From Uloborus plumipes (lineage: Eukaryota > Arthropoda > Arachnida > Araneae > Uloboridae), in contig JAXGGA010001113.1 of the NCBI GenBank assembly GCA_038373865.1, positions 104,891 through 168,890 of the forward strand: a stretch of 64,000 nucleotides of DNA, in the 5' to 3' direction. Shown here in pieces: positions 13,729-28,700 of this stretch (its first letter is position 1; every line of letters starts with the position of its first letter). The position numbers and the translations under genes were made by a program. Below the pieces are notes generated by a model. That model was not told the DNA's origin. It saw only the letters and a list, made by a program, of their open reading frames with translations, and did not search any database.

Positions 13729-16700
13729 CTGAAAATAAATGAAAAAGTATAAATTATTAATATACAAATAATTAAACAAACATGCATTGTTATAAATTCT
13801 CCCACCAAGAATTTTCGGTTAATAGAGAATTCTGCACACCATGAGAGAAATCACCAGAATGAAAAAATTAACATTTTAAATTTGAAAGAAAAAATTGCAC
13901 ATGCATTTCAGGGTTAAAAGGATCTCTTTTATGAATACACAAAATTCTGAGCTTAGGGATCTTGACTGAAATACTGAAGCTCATAACATTATACACTGAT
14001 AAAGATGTTTTATTGTAACTTGAATATTGCCAACAGTTTAACAATGTGATTGAAACTAATCTTTCTATCAAAACCCTTTAATGCTTTCAAAAAAATTATC
14101 CTGAAGAATTACTACCAAAAAATTAAAAATATTTCAAAATAATAAAATTTAAATAATAAAAACAGCCATACAATGCTGAAACAAAGATTGAAAAAAAATT
14201 TAATAAAAAAGTTAATACCAAAATTTAGATAGATGTAGATTTGTTTTTATTATTTAATTTACAATAAGAATAAAATAAAAAACCTCTGCTGAGTTTAAAA
14301 GACATGCCTGAAAAAATGGAGTTGAACAGCAATGTTTTAACAAGATGCACATATTTTAGATTAGGAGAACTGCTCTGATTATAATCTAATTATAAGTATT
14401 TTTACGAAACCTCAACAAGAAAATTAAAAGTCTAAAGAAGCTACTATGCGAAAAAGATGCAAAAAACATAGTTCACCAAATTTTTGCTGGATGACATTTT
14501 ATGGGTTTGAAATTGTTCTGACTATTATTTTATCAAAGTATTAATACATTACCATTTTGAAAATATATTTAAAAAACAAACTATGACAAAAAAATACATA
14601 ATCTCAACAGTGATACTATGAGGTGCTGTAATAATTTTAGGTTTGAAACTACTTATTTTGTCAACTAAAATGCTCAGAAGAATTTTACAGAGTAGGAAAA
14701 GAGCAATTGATTTTCTATCATGCAAACATGTTTTTGAAGCATTTGGTGCAATGTAAGATGATATACGTATGATGGATCTGTAATTGATTAGTGTCTAGTC
14801 TATGGAGATACAGAAATTTTCAAAGTAAAAGGAACTGGGTGGGATTTTCTCTTGGGAACAGGGGCAGAGTTTGGATTACCCCCCCCCCCCCCACTCCCCA
14901 GGGAGTAAACATTTCAAATTCTTCTATATAGCAAAAGTCTTGAAAGAAAGAATACTACAAAAGAATGGCTAATAGATCTTTATGACATCTGGTTGCATTC
15001 TTTTTTTAAGAACAATTAATTCCATTTTTGGCCCGGTTAAACTTTCAAGAACCTAGGGGAAAATATTGGCAGGGGAAATAGCCTGATCCTTTAGGAAGCA
15101 TTATATAGGGTCCTTTTCATGCATCTTTTATGAGCTATAACACATCAGTGGCAGTTTTGAATGAAGTTTCAAATGCTGAGATATTCACTGACCAAATCAT
15201 ATTCATTAGCTGACATACATTTCTGGATGCTTATATCACATAAGTTCTTATATATCTGTACAGATTAAGGGGGGAGGGGGGAGAAATCATTGACTATGTT
15301 TTTGGTTAGACTGTGAATTTACATATGAAGCGCTGATTTTAATGACCAGTAAAAAAGATAACATTTAGAGTTTATGCGGTATTTTCTGCGGCACTGAAGA
15401 TTTAGAAATAATTATGAAAATAGACAAAAGACTCAAGTTCAAAAACAAATGTAAGAAACATGCAAGTACTACTAGGCTAAAATTGCAATTCATATATAGC
15501 AAAGCTGAAAGAAATCAGCACACCTTCTTCTGCACTCTGCAACCATTCAACAAACTTTCTAGTCTGGTCCAAAAATATACTCTTGCCCTTGGGAGAGTGA
15601 GCTTCTTTATACCACTTCAATATTACATCTTCACTTAATACTTCAGCTGAAAAAAAATAAATAAATAAACATTTTCTAACACATCACAGAGAGCATGAAG
15701 AATATACAATTTAAAAAAACAAATATATACATGCATACACAAGTCAAATCAATAAATAAGAAACTTGGAGGGGGGGGCTCGATTATACAACTATAACCAA
15801 GTTTAAGAAAATATCTCATTAAGTTTGCATGACTACTTTCATTATTTGAATAGAATCAAATAACCCCACTCTTTTAAATATCGTTTATACAATCATATTT
15901 TCTCACAAATATGCTTCATCTGTATATTTTTTAATAGTATAGTAATTCAATATTTTTGGAAAGACTTACAATACTAGCTCAAGGAAATGTGCAATATATC
16001 ATGATATATTAACTGTTACTTCAATACACAAATAAGAAAGTCTATAAGTTTGAATACATTCCTCTCTCAGGTTAATAAAAACTGGAATTACCCTAAAATT
16101 TACTGCACTATCTTAGAGAACATCCACAGTAAAAGAGGATCAAATTGCTAGATTGGTGTAAGCTTAAAAACAGTGAGGCAAAAAACTAAACATGCCGAAT
16201 CATGCATTGGATGTGGTGCTAGCACAGAGTAAAGAAACTACAGTTAGCATCAGGATCATGCCCGTAGTATTACTAAAACATGAGTGTAAGCTTATCCTTA
16301 ATAGTATGTTATTACAGCCTATTATCTTCAGTTCCTAAGCATTAAGTAATACTTCTGATTGCAGTTTCTTTAAATAATATTCAATTTTTAAAAAATCAGT
16401 CACAATTAGATGACATTTAACTACCCTTTTTAAAGTACTTTATCAGACATAAGGTAGCTTTAAATAAATAGAATACAAAAGTGAATTTTCTTTAAAATTT
16501 TTCTTATCAGACTATTAATAAATGATATTTTTAGATTTAATGTCATGTGAAGAAATGAGAGGGAGGTATTAAACTAAACATTCTACTATTTGATCTGAAC
16601 AATGATTGTCAATAATGTACTACAGTTTAAAAATTGTAAAAAAACAGAGCTAGGTTTTGATTTTTTTTTTCTTTCTTTTTTCTTTTTTTGGCTGAAGACA

Positions 16701-19700
16701 AGACATGTATTTAGTATGTGTTCTGGATACCAAAAGCTCTGGTCCTGGAGTTTTCAATCCTGGAGCTAATAATCAGATTAATTAATTTCAATTGTATAAA
16801 AAAAAGTATAAGAAACACTTAAACAAGTTGAAAGCTATGCACAGACATCTATGGGGAAAATTAAAAGGAAAAATATCACACCATGTTTAAATACACAAAT
16901 TAAAACTAAATTGCAAAGATAATTACAAAGGAATAAAAAAGGATCTTTAAAAGTACTTGTTGGCACGGTTGAAAATAATATAATTCTTTTATAATTGAAA
17001 AGGAAAATTCTTCACAATCACTAAATTTACTCTAAGAAAAAAGGATGATTTTTTTTTTTCTGATGTAGCCACCCCCCCCCCCTTCTCAGGCATGCACACA
17101 AACACCAGTACAGTTCTTTCTGTGTCATGAGTAAACAAATCTACAATATTGTCAATTGTAATTTTTAATTAAGATTATATTATAGCAAATAAGTAAACTT
17201 ACTTTTATAAAAAAGTACAACAATTTTTTCAAACACTTTCATAAAATTCATGTTGTCATAACAGTACTCCTGCACACGAATCAAAAGAGCAAGTTCTGCT
17301 TTTGCATTTCGAGTAAATGCTGATAAAAGTGATGTATATTGGCGCAAATGTTTAACTGCTTGTTCTGGAACTAATTCTTCCTTTTTATTCCATTCCATCA
17401 TTGTCATGAGAGAAGTCCATAGCTACAATAAAATATTAACATACATTATACTAGTACAGTTTTGCAAAGACTGTATGTATAAAGACAAAATGAACCAACA
17501 ACTATACAAATAATAGTACATGCATATCTTTTTCCGCAACAGGCATGTGAAGAGCAAATTATTGTTAGCATACTTATGCTTTTACATTGTACAGGGCAGG
17601 GTTGTCAAGTCTTTCCAACATTTGGAAAATTAAGCAGTTTAAAAAGGTTTGTGTCAAAGTGGGAAAATAGAAACTCAGCAAAAATATAATTTATGAACAA
17701 AGTTTTTCAATTTCTTTTAACTCAGTTAGCAAAGTCAGTAAAAAACACTAAATATACTTTGATAACACTTACATTTTGGTTTTTATTTGCTTTCAAGTTT
17801 TAATTAAATGCAATACATTTGCTTTAAGAGTAAAGTATTTCAAAAATTTTCATGAAAAAATGTTTTAAACCTAAAATCAAAATTTAAGATTTGTATTTAA
17901 ACAAGAAAATAATTGTTGATTCATAATGAAAGGTGATTGTCTCATAAAACTAGAGATGTAATGGTAGATTTTCTGCCCTTCATTATTTTATTCAGATACC
18001 TTTTATCCCAGTAGAGGAGAAAGAAGGCCTGACTTCTATTCTTCGAAAAAAAAAATCTTAATATTTTTAATATGTTTTGAATACTTTCTATCTGAACGAA
18101 GTAGCTTAAAAATCTAAATGGAATCAGGGAAAACTAATCCAAGCAACTTCACAATTTTTAATAAAATTATATTTCAAAGAATTACATTTTTAAACTGTAA
18201 TAGAATTGGACTAATAAAAATATTTAATATGCCTCAGTGGCGATTAAAAATCTTTGCTCTTACTATTAAATACATTTCCCTCAATCTATAAATTAATATT
18301 ATTAGTAATAAAATTGATTACTAAAATAGGTTTCTTTACAGTGTATATCATTTAAGTCATTGCTATTCCTTAATTAATAGAATTCAATGCAAATTTTTGC
18401 GATTAGGCATTTGCCAAATTTAAGTTTTTCTATTTTTAACCTGGTTTTTTCAAAAATCCTGGCAAAATTCCCAACCCTGGTACAGGGTGTTACACAGGGC
18501 AGGAACATGGCAAGCTTATTTCTTTACTTTGTATTGCAATGAAACAAAAAGTAGGAAAGATATATTTTTTTAAACACAAAAAAGGTTGCAACTCAAATTT
18601 TTGGGGAAATTTCCCAGAAAAATCAAAAATTATAAATAGTTATACATAAATTAAGAACATTTCTTTATTTACATTTTTTTCCATCTTTATTTGCTTCAAA
18701 ATGTGCTTTTAAGTTGTTCTGTGTTGGATGCAAAGCTTACATTGATTTTTTTTCTTGAGAATATATTACGATGTGGCTCTTATTCTCCAAAATACGGTAC
18801 ATATATATGTTATGTAACGCATAAGTGAGAAAAATAAAGGGGTGCCAAATGCCCCCCCCCCCTCCTCTCAGTTTTTAACATCTTGAAAACTCTGAATGAA
18901 ACCCTCCCCTGAAACTAACAGCAGCTACGCCACTGATCAGTTTCCCTGATTTTTGTTACCCAAGAAAGAACAGGGACAAGTAACAAAATGCAATGTTGAA
19001 GCTCCAGTAACTTTTTACAGGCATTTTTACCTATTTTTTTTCCAGCTAACCTGGCAATCTCGGCACCAGGTCACCCAAATAAAAAGCAAAAAACCTTAGA
19101 AACTAATTTTTTCAAAATAATCTTTCAGAAGCCATATTGCTCTGTTTCTGCCCATAAACTCTGAGAAATCATTTTTCTGGAGCCTAATTTTTTTCCTACC
19201 AGCTGGAAAAAACGTATAATAGGTGTATGTTAATGTGTATTGGACTCTGCCGGGACAGATAAAAAAAACTGTATAAATGAAAAAAGCATGAAAGAGAAAC
19301 ATATAAACGGTGCTTCACTTTAATTACTAAATGCATAAATTTTAACACATACCAACACAGCAACTTCTGGTTCAGGAAGAGAATACTTTTTCATTTGATC
19401 CTTTACAATAGGAATAATCTAATGAAGATTAAAGAAAGAGTATTAGTATGAAATGTTTAACAAGAAAACAAAATAATATTGAAAGTGATACAATAACACA
19501 GGCCTACAAAAAAAATTTTTTTTTTGGTGCCTAGGATTTTTGAGCAGATTTTAACTATATTTCTGAACACTATTGCTGAATCTAAATATAAAAGCAGTTT
19601 TTCTGTATCAGCTCTAGATTTTTAGATAAATTCATTTTAATTTGGAAAAAATGTAGTTTTTTCGAGATTTTTAGCAAATTATAAAAAAAAAAAAATCTTC

Positions 19701-22700
19701 TATTTTCGATAACGGATAGGGTGGAATAAGTGACATTTGGGGGTATAAAATCCCATAAAAAGTTTGAGGTCTGTGGTATAATTCCTTCCTTTTCCAGGAA
19801 TGCGTAAAAGATTTAGTAATTTCCTGTTTTTTTTATACCTTTTTAATAAATTTTGTCAAAACTTTAAAATGCTGTTTTCGTTGCATTTGTCGTAAAATAA
19901 TTGCATTTCTTGTCATATACGATGTATTTTTAGATGTCAGGTGCTAAACAAATTTTCAAAATTATTTCCTAAAAATCTCAAAAAACTGCATATTTTCCAA
20001 ACTTCAACGCCATTGCGGCAGATCAAGACATTGACCAAACAATTAATAAAAATTTCTGTGCACTTTGCTCCCTCCATGGCACCCTTTCCGCTATACCCAT
20101 CATCGAAATTAAAAAAAAAAAAAGTCATTTTCGGCCCACCCTAATGTATAACTGATTAGTTGACCGTGGTTGTTCCTTGTTTATTGCGGCTTTGGAATAG
20201 CAGAGACAAAACGCAACACTGGGTTAGAAAACAGTGGCCTAGCAGAGAAAACATGGATGTTGGGAAAAGAATATCATCAATGATGCTTTAGTTACACGAG
20301 AGAAAATCATCTTTCCACCACTGCATATCAAGCTGGGTCTAATGAAGCAGTTTATAAAGGCTCTTGATAAGAAAGGATCATACTTAGCATATGAAAAGAT
20401 GCCTCAGCTGAGTATGGAAAAAATTAAATCAGGAATATTTGATGGCCCACAAAAAAGACAGATGATTAAAGACCATGACTTCACAAATTCAATGATTAAG
20501 ATTGAACAAAAAGCCCGAAATTCATTTGTTTCAGTTGTCCAATATTTTCTAGTATAAACACAAAGCTGAAAATTATGTTGAATTAGTCAATGAGATGCTG
20601 AATAATTTCAGATAACTTGGGTGTAACACAGCCACTTAGACCGTTTTCCTGATAATTTAGGAGACATTAGTGAGGAGCATGGCAAAAGATTTCACTAAGA
20701 TATAAAATGTATGGAGGATCGCTATCAAGGAAGATGGGATACTCACATGATGGCAGATTACTGCTGGACTTTAAAACGGGATTGTTCGAAAATACATTTA
20801 TTAATGTCACGCAAAAGAAGTTTCCGTAATGTTCAGTGAGTAATTAGTTTAAATGATGATTTTTTATGTTTTCTTTTGTATATAATATACAATTTCTGTG
20901 TAATATAATAAAAATGTCTTGTTTAATTTGTTTCTTTAAACCATGGTTTTTCTCTTAAAATAGTGCAATGTATAATTTCCTAAAATGTTGATATCTTAAA
21001 AATTCGAGCTGATAGGCAAAAACTAATAGCATATTTGAATTCAGGGCATCAAATTCATAAGAAATCACCTCCAAAATCTTCGGCACCAAAATCCCTGTTG
21101 ACCAGTGTAATCATTGCAAAAACTACTGAAAAATAGTAATGTATTTATGTTACAAGTTTAATTATATTATCGATCGAGGACTGTCCAAGATAAAACAGAC
21201 TATGATTCTATGGAATGTAGTAGTTGACAATTGATGCTGTATATGTACTAATGTTGTTGTCACATGATTTTTAATGTTTTTAGGTCATAAGTTTTAAGCA
21301 GATTGAAAATATTGAGGACAGGAAACCATTATTCAAATAATTCATGGGAGTATACCTCTTTATATGCAAAAACTAAAACTATTCACTTGTGGTACAAACT
21401 TCTTTCATGTAAATGTACTAATTTCGGATGAATCCTACACTGGCATACAAGAAAATTGCCCATGAACTTCTTAAAACTTTAATGAGCTAAGTGAATAGAA
21501 AAAAAAACAATGAAGATCAGGAGCCATCTAAAAACAATTATATGATCTAGGGGAAACTAAGCGATGCCCACTTTTTACGAATACAATTTTCAATTTTTCC
21601 TAACAGTTTGAAATTTTCCCAATTGACATCATTTGGTTCCTTATGTGTCTGAAAACTTATTAAACAACTATCTATTGTTGAAATTATATATAGAAAAAAG
21701 GACGACTAAGCGAAATGTTTGGGAAACATTGCATTCTGGACAGCCAAATTTTCGGCATAGTTGAGAGTGATTAAATTCCGGTCTAATTTTTTTTCACCTC
21801 AGCTAATGCAAAGATGCTTTAAAAGAGTGTTTTATGTGTGGTTCCAGCAGTTAAAAAAAAATAATTCAAAAATTTTTTAAAATTTCATAACTTAATTTTT
21901 TGTCTGGATTAATCTATATACTTTCTTTTTTTTTATTGTACTTTTAGTTGACACTTTGCTCATGATTTTGCGGGCTATTTTTCACTTCTTTATTGTTTTC
22001 TTATAAGTTTGCTGTTTGACCGCCTGTTCACCCGATGGCTGAGAATGGCTGGGAGGTGGGGGCCTGTTCTTTTGTGATGTTATCTTTCAATTTACCTACC
22101 GGCCGCACGTATAACACACCGCACACTAAGAAATTTTTTACAGAAACAGGAGACAGTTTTTGTTCTTGTCCGAGTCGAGTGTCTTGTCTGAGCTGGCCAG
22201 TGGAACCCTTGAGCAATGCAGAGGAGAGGGGTCACTTATTTAGGAGTGAAAGTTAGCTATTACTGAATCAGATGGTATGGCAGAGAAGTTGATGTGAAGA
22301 CCACGGGGATACACTAAGAGAGTTGTTCGGGGTTTCGAAAGGTAATTAAGTTTTGATGACGCACTTTCACTTGTAGTCTATGAAGGGGGAGGAAATGAGA
22401 AACCATTGAGGCCTAATTTAGCAGTTCAATTCAACCTTAAAAATGCAGGAAAATCGGGACAATAAGTAATAATTTTTTTGTTGAGTTTGAAATTCTGATT
22501 ACTTAAATTCTGGATAGATGAGTTTTTACTGCATTCTTTTATATTACTAGCTCCGTCGCTGGGCTCTGCAGGGGATCTACCTTGAGAATAAAAGATTTAC
22601 CAAGTGACGTGTGTGTCTAAAAGTCCGGATTAGATTAAAGTCAATATTTCTCTGGCACGCAATATGAAAATTAATCAATCGCCAAAAAAGTTTTAATTCC

Positions 22701-25700
22701 ACTATAACAGGAAAAGCCTAAAAGGAAAATCAGGAACGTTATTGATTTATATTTAAGAAAAAACAGCAACGCCTTTTTCTCATCATTATTACTCTATTTA
22801 GATTCTTTCACGCCTTGTGCAGACGATATGAATAAATCCAACTTAAAATGGATATTTCCAAATTTAAAAATGCCCATATCTTTTTTCTGGGTAAAGTTAG
22901 AGCTTAGGAGCTTTCAAAACTTTTGGAAGGAAATCCCCCAAAAAAGCATTTTTCACGAGCTTCAAAATGAGACTAGAATCAAGAAGATCTGAACATTATT
23001 TCGGGTAGAAAGAGCTATTTTCATGGTCTTAAATTATAATTCGAATATTTTTGTCTACTTTTTTGGCGTTTGAAAACCCCCCTACGACCCTTCCCGGGTG
23101 CCCTAGTACCTCTCTGCCAAATTTGATCTAGATCTGACGTAAACTATGGATTTGTATAAGGAACATACACATCACACACACATATTCTATTTTATTTATA
23201 CAGATTTTTCAAGAGTGTCCAAACTGGACCAAACCTCTCCACTTAAGGGAGGTTTGACATATCATAAGGGAGATTTGACCACTGAAATAAGAAGTTGAAA
23301 AATAATGCTGAAATAAGTATGTGTCTGACGAAATGCTATAACAAGGTACCAGCAATAATTACTGCTAAAGAAATAAAAGAAATTGCTAAATGAATTCAAT
23401 TTCAAAGAGTACAGATTTCCAGACATGTACTGATAATTGGATAACGGAACTTAATAACATTTGTTTTGACACTGTTGCAACATAAAAAAAAAACTAAAGC
23501 AACAAGCAACAGATCTTCTCTTTGTGAAAATTTATGGAAAATCCATGTTTATTATTTTCATGAAGAACTAAAAGTAAAATGTAAGAAAGTTTATTTGGTT
23601 AAATATCTTACATAAAATCTTCTATTTCTATCATACAACAGTCGTTTGGAATGCCAACAATAGTTATTGGAAAAAATAATCATCTACATCACTTGAGATG
23701 CTCGAGATTATTTTAGTTCAGATTTATTAGCTCAAGACAAATCTCATTGTCACTTTGTTGCTGTTGCTTGCTATTTTCCTTAATATATGGAGATTTTTTT
23801 TTTTTTTTTTCATATTAGCATTGCAGAGGTATCTGAAAATCCTTGATTTGGTACGTTTTCTATATCATTTGCCTTTTCTAGGTCCTTAATGTATTGAATT
23901 TTATATTATAAACTGAAAGTTACTACATTTATAATAAAATAAAGACCAGCAAATAACTTACCAAGGAGAGATGGGTTAAGCCTACACTGCATAGCATTGC
24001 CAATTGGATACATGAACTATTTTTCCTTATGACTATGCATAAGGCAACTCAAGCATAAAAAGCAAGTACTAGGTATCTTTAAAGCAAATATAACCATCTA
24101 TCCTCAAATTAATTTTTTTTAAATGTTTTTCAATGTTTTCTTATTACACTAAAAAACATATATGTCTTTCAAAGAACAAAAAATCATGCAGTGTAGGGTT
24201 AAGTATCTCAAAAAGTTCTCTAACAAAAGAGAAAAGCAAGTTTTAGTTGTGTTTAGCTTGATCAGAAAAAAGCATTAACAGATAGTGCTTAAAATGAATA
24301 TATAAAGACTGTTCACAAATTGAGAATAAAAAACTTCTTGTATTTGAATTAAAAAATATTTATTTTTAAAACTAATTAAATGCTGTATGCAGTTTACAAA
24401 TGGTTACACCATCAAATAAAACTAAACGGGGAAGTTTGATTCGGTTCAAACCTTCCTGAATTGAAGTGGATCAACCCCCCCCCCCTACTAATCAATTTGG
24501 CAAAAATATTAGAACAAACATTCATCTAAAAATTAATATGCATTATTTTTGTAAATCAATTTGAATACACAAATCATTCAATTCAGTTTCGTATACGTTA
24601 ATGACAAATAATACAGGAGAGATGAGCTTGCAATAAAAAATTTCTTCTTTTGTCTGAAAAAGACATTGCATATGATTGCTCCTATAGATTAAACTTTAAA
24701 ATTTCTAACGCTTAGAAACTACTTTTGATTCTACTTGATACCATGCTACTATGGGATGTTCATCAGTTAAATAAATACTTAAAAATGAAAAAGAGGAGGT
24801 GGATCAAACCTCCCCTGGGGTCAATCCTCCCTAGTTTAACCTAAATCCCATTGCATACACGTAAAAGTTGCTTGCCGTCAGTAGCGCAACCAGGAGGTGG
24901 GCCCATAGGGCCCATGGCCCACCCAGAGTGATGAGTTATTTGTTTTCTAAATATTTTTATTATTGAAAGGAAGAACAGAACACACACGCACAGACATTTC
25001 TTGGAAAAACTAAATGGTTTTTATGAGAAAAAAATTTTTTTAGGAGAAATCTTTATTTCTTTCAAAAAATATCTCGTCATTTAATTTTTCAACAGCTGCA
25101 GGTCATTGGTCAATTAATTGTGTGCCCCCCCCCCCCCCAGTGGTTGCTATTGTATAAAACTTGAAAATGAAAACACTAAAGTTTCGGAAAATTTGAGCAC
25201 CCCCTAACATCACTGAATATCTCTTTAAAATATCGGTTTTTTAGATTTTTATAGCGGAATGTTTCCAGGAGCCCCATAGCCTCTTTTCCTGTACCATCAT
25301 CAAAGTTTATGTTATCTCTGCGTCATTGGCACGTCAGTTATTCAAAAAGAGGATCGGAAACTGTCCTTAAGCCACTTACCCCAACGGCAGTAATTATCGC
25401 CTATAATCGCGCTTTAAAGATTTAAAAATTCCAAAAATTGTCAGAAAGTACACCCCCCCCCCCCCAAGTTTCCTTTCACTAAACATCACTTTCACACTGT
25501 GTTTTCATGACTAATATTTCAAAATATTTTAGAAGGAGAACCCCTGGACCCCCAATCAGGTGAGGAAATTTTTTTAGAGAAGCCCCTCCCAAAAATTACT
25601 TTTTCGTTGCGCCACTGTTTCCTGTACGCTGTTTAAATGTTTACACCCTATTAAAATTGCAATTTGTCTCAATTTGAATAGTAGCTTGGGATATGAAAAA

Positions 25701-28700
25701 CTAAAAACACACACACATAATGACTTTACAACCTGTGCAGAATTTTAGGATATCAACATCTTCCTTTCCATTTAAAGAAACTTAGAAAACTGTCATATCC
25801 TTTCCTGCTCTCCTTCGTTCATTACTACAAATATTATGTATTTTTAACCTGGAATCATAATCTGTATTTGAAAGTAATTTACCAACTTGGTAGCCTTCTT
25901 TTAAACTCTTTCCAGTACGTTAATCTCTTTTTAAAGACCAGGAGACCTACACTCAGCTGCTCATTCCAAATGAGGTCTTACCAAACTCCTACATAATGGA
26001 AGAACTAATTTCAAAGCAATAGGTAAAAAAGAATTTTGTTTGATGATTAAACATTTTTGTGATTGGGGAAGGGGGGGGAACCTTTATGTAGTCGAGTAGT
26101 GACTTGATAGTTATTTTTAGTGTGATAACCAAACATATTTATTTCACAGGAAAAAATACTGTTGAAGATAAGCAATGCAGGGGTGATTGTGAGTTCATGA
26201 AAAAATACCTGAATGTTTTAACGAAAAAATGTGTGTGGGGGGGGGGCGTTTTTTTTAAGGCCCCTATTACTTAAGCACACCTAATATTTTATAGTTAGAC
26301 ATACATAATAACTAATTGCCTTTCATATAAGCAAATAAGACACATTTCATGCATTGGATTAGTTTCACATAGTTTTTGGCCAAAATATTATGCATGCATT
26401 TAATTAAATTGTAAATGAGTAAAATAAAGTTACTTTTGAGCTGGTATTTTACAAATTATTTCCAAAAAATATATAAATAAAAATATATTTCATTTATTTG
26501 TCTCCCAACTAAGGGTAATAAGCATCAAAAATGAGAGAAATTCGATTCTTATATCGGGTGCAGATCGATTGCATTGTTTAAAATGAAAGCACCAAAATCG
26601 AAAAAGATGCAAATAAAATAATTTATAAAAGTAAAAAAAAATAGAATGGCATTTTAACATTTCTATTCGATGAATATTATTAATAATTATCGGTATAATC
26701 ACCGAAAATTCGAAAAAGCAAAAAAAAAAAAAAAAATACAAGAGGTGGGAAGACAAAAGCATAATTAAAAATATTTTAGTTCCGGTATTTTCGATCATGA
26801 AAATACCAGAATCAATCATGAAAATACCGGAAATCCGGTAAAATACCGGAACACAATCACCCCTGGCAATGGCTTGATGAGCAATATGGAGAATATGCAA
26901 CAAGGAAATCACCTATCATTGACTAGAATGTTGTTGTTTTTTTTCTTCTGAAGGTCAAAACTACATAATTTTTTTAATCTTAAAAAAACAATCTGAGCCA
27001 TCAATGGAAGCTTGTTGGCTCTTCTTTACAAAAAGTTCCAAGCCAAACCTATTGAAAGAATAAATACTTGTACATTACAAAAAAACTGATGCCCTTCAAA
27101 TGGTTTTCGATTTTTAGCCAATATGAAAGTAAAGGATAGCTATTTAAACTAATTCATAGAACATGAACTTGAAGAGAAGTCTTTTATAGTTATGCACTAG
27201 GTACTTCTAAAATGAAAATAAACTTTTCACGACATACCTCTTTCACCTGAGCACCATCTTTTAAAAGTTGTCCAACATGAACTTGAAGCTCTTTTTTTAC
27301 ACTTTGGTTTTCTTGAGCTTTCTGCAATAGAAAAGTATTTGTAGCATTAAAATTCAACAAAAAGCAAATTTAAACACACTTTTAAAACAAGTTTTTTTAA
27401 AGATTACTTTAGACAACAACCGACTTGCAAAATAGTGTCAATAACGACAAGTTGCATCAGAGCTTCCACCATATATGTCATGCAAACAATGTACAGAATC
27501 AACAAATGGCCCCAATGAAACAATAAGGAAGTTTTCTATTTTTAATTTTATTTTTACATGATAGAACAGCATACAGGATCATCATCAGCGAAAAAAAGTT
27601 TGGATATGACGAGCAGTTTTTTTTTTTTTTTTTAAACAATTTTTAAATTTAAGCAACAGTGATGTCAGAAGGCTCATGGTGTTTTCACCAGAGCACCAAG
27701 GCAGGAGCAAGAAACTGCTTATCGGCCGAACGGAAACTGGTGTTCCATACTGACATAGGTTGTTCCCAAGGGCTGCCGGGAAAAAGTAGAAGTCGCCAAA
27801 TAATGCCTCCTTAAAAATTTGAAGTGGTTTTTGCCGCAAAAAGCTTAAAACATTTAATGCTGACACCTGTGGTAGGTTATTGGTTTGCCCTTAGATGAAT
27901 CCAATCTTCACAATGAATTAATAAACTTAAACTGATTGATAATAGAAGGGAAAAAAAACTCTGCAATGAAACGACAGTATAGCTGCAATACAATTTTTGT
28001 GGGTGAAAGGCTAAAATTACAGCTATTTGACATCACTGGTTTCCTTTTCAAGACATGCTTTATTTGCACATAAGTTTTAAAAAATTCATTAAAACTCAAT
28101 CATTGTGTTTTAAAATTCGGGAATGGTGGATTTTTGTGTTTTGCAAGTGTCTTAACAATATCTAGTAATCAAAGTAGGAATATTTAATAGGTTGAAACTT
28201 CCCTATTGTAACACATGCACTGAGGTAACAAGATATTATGATTAGGCTATTCTTGTAAGTTTTTGAAGTTAAATTTTTATTCAAATAATAGATATCTGTC
28301 TGCTTATTTTTTTAAGACAGAATTTTGTCCTCAGAACTAAAAAGTGGCATCTATGCTTAGACTCCCTCTAAAGTAGTTGGAATTTCGGTCTTCAACTTTT
28401 TCTTCTTGGATTTCAAAACTAAGGGATTAATATCTATTTTTTTCATGATTAATTTTTAACCTGTTTACTTACAGCTCATTTACTTGCAGTATGTTTTAAT
28501 AACTGACAGCTTTCATTGAGCTTTATTACTACAGTGCTGGTACTTTGTCACTGTATTGAGAAAAGTTAGAAATTTTAGACTTTCAGCTTTACCTGCACGC
28601 CTATTCTATAATCATGCTAAAAAGCAAAACCAACATAGTCTATCAGCGCTTAAGTTTTTAGCTCAAAAGATGTTTGAAAATAACAAAATCAAAATCAAAC

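Noticed and set aside
26490..26912. 140-codon minus-strand ORF
   Set aside because: It spans the right end of an hAT-like MITE and flanking DNA, with low-complexity Phe/Ile runs; chance.
27585..27866. 93-codon minus-strand ORF
   Set aside because: It lies inside the dispersed repeat also found at 54195 and is not open there.
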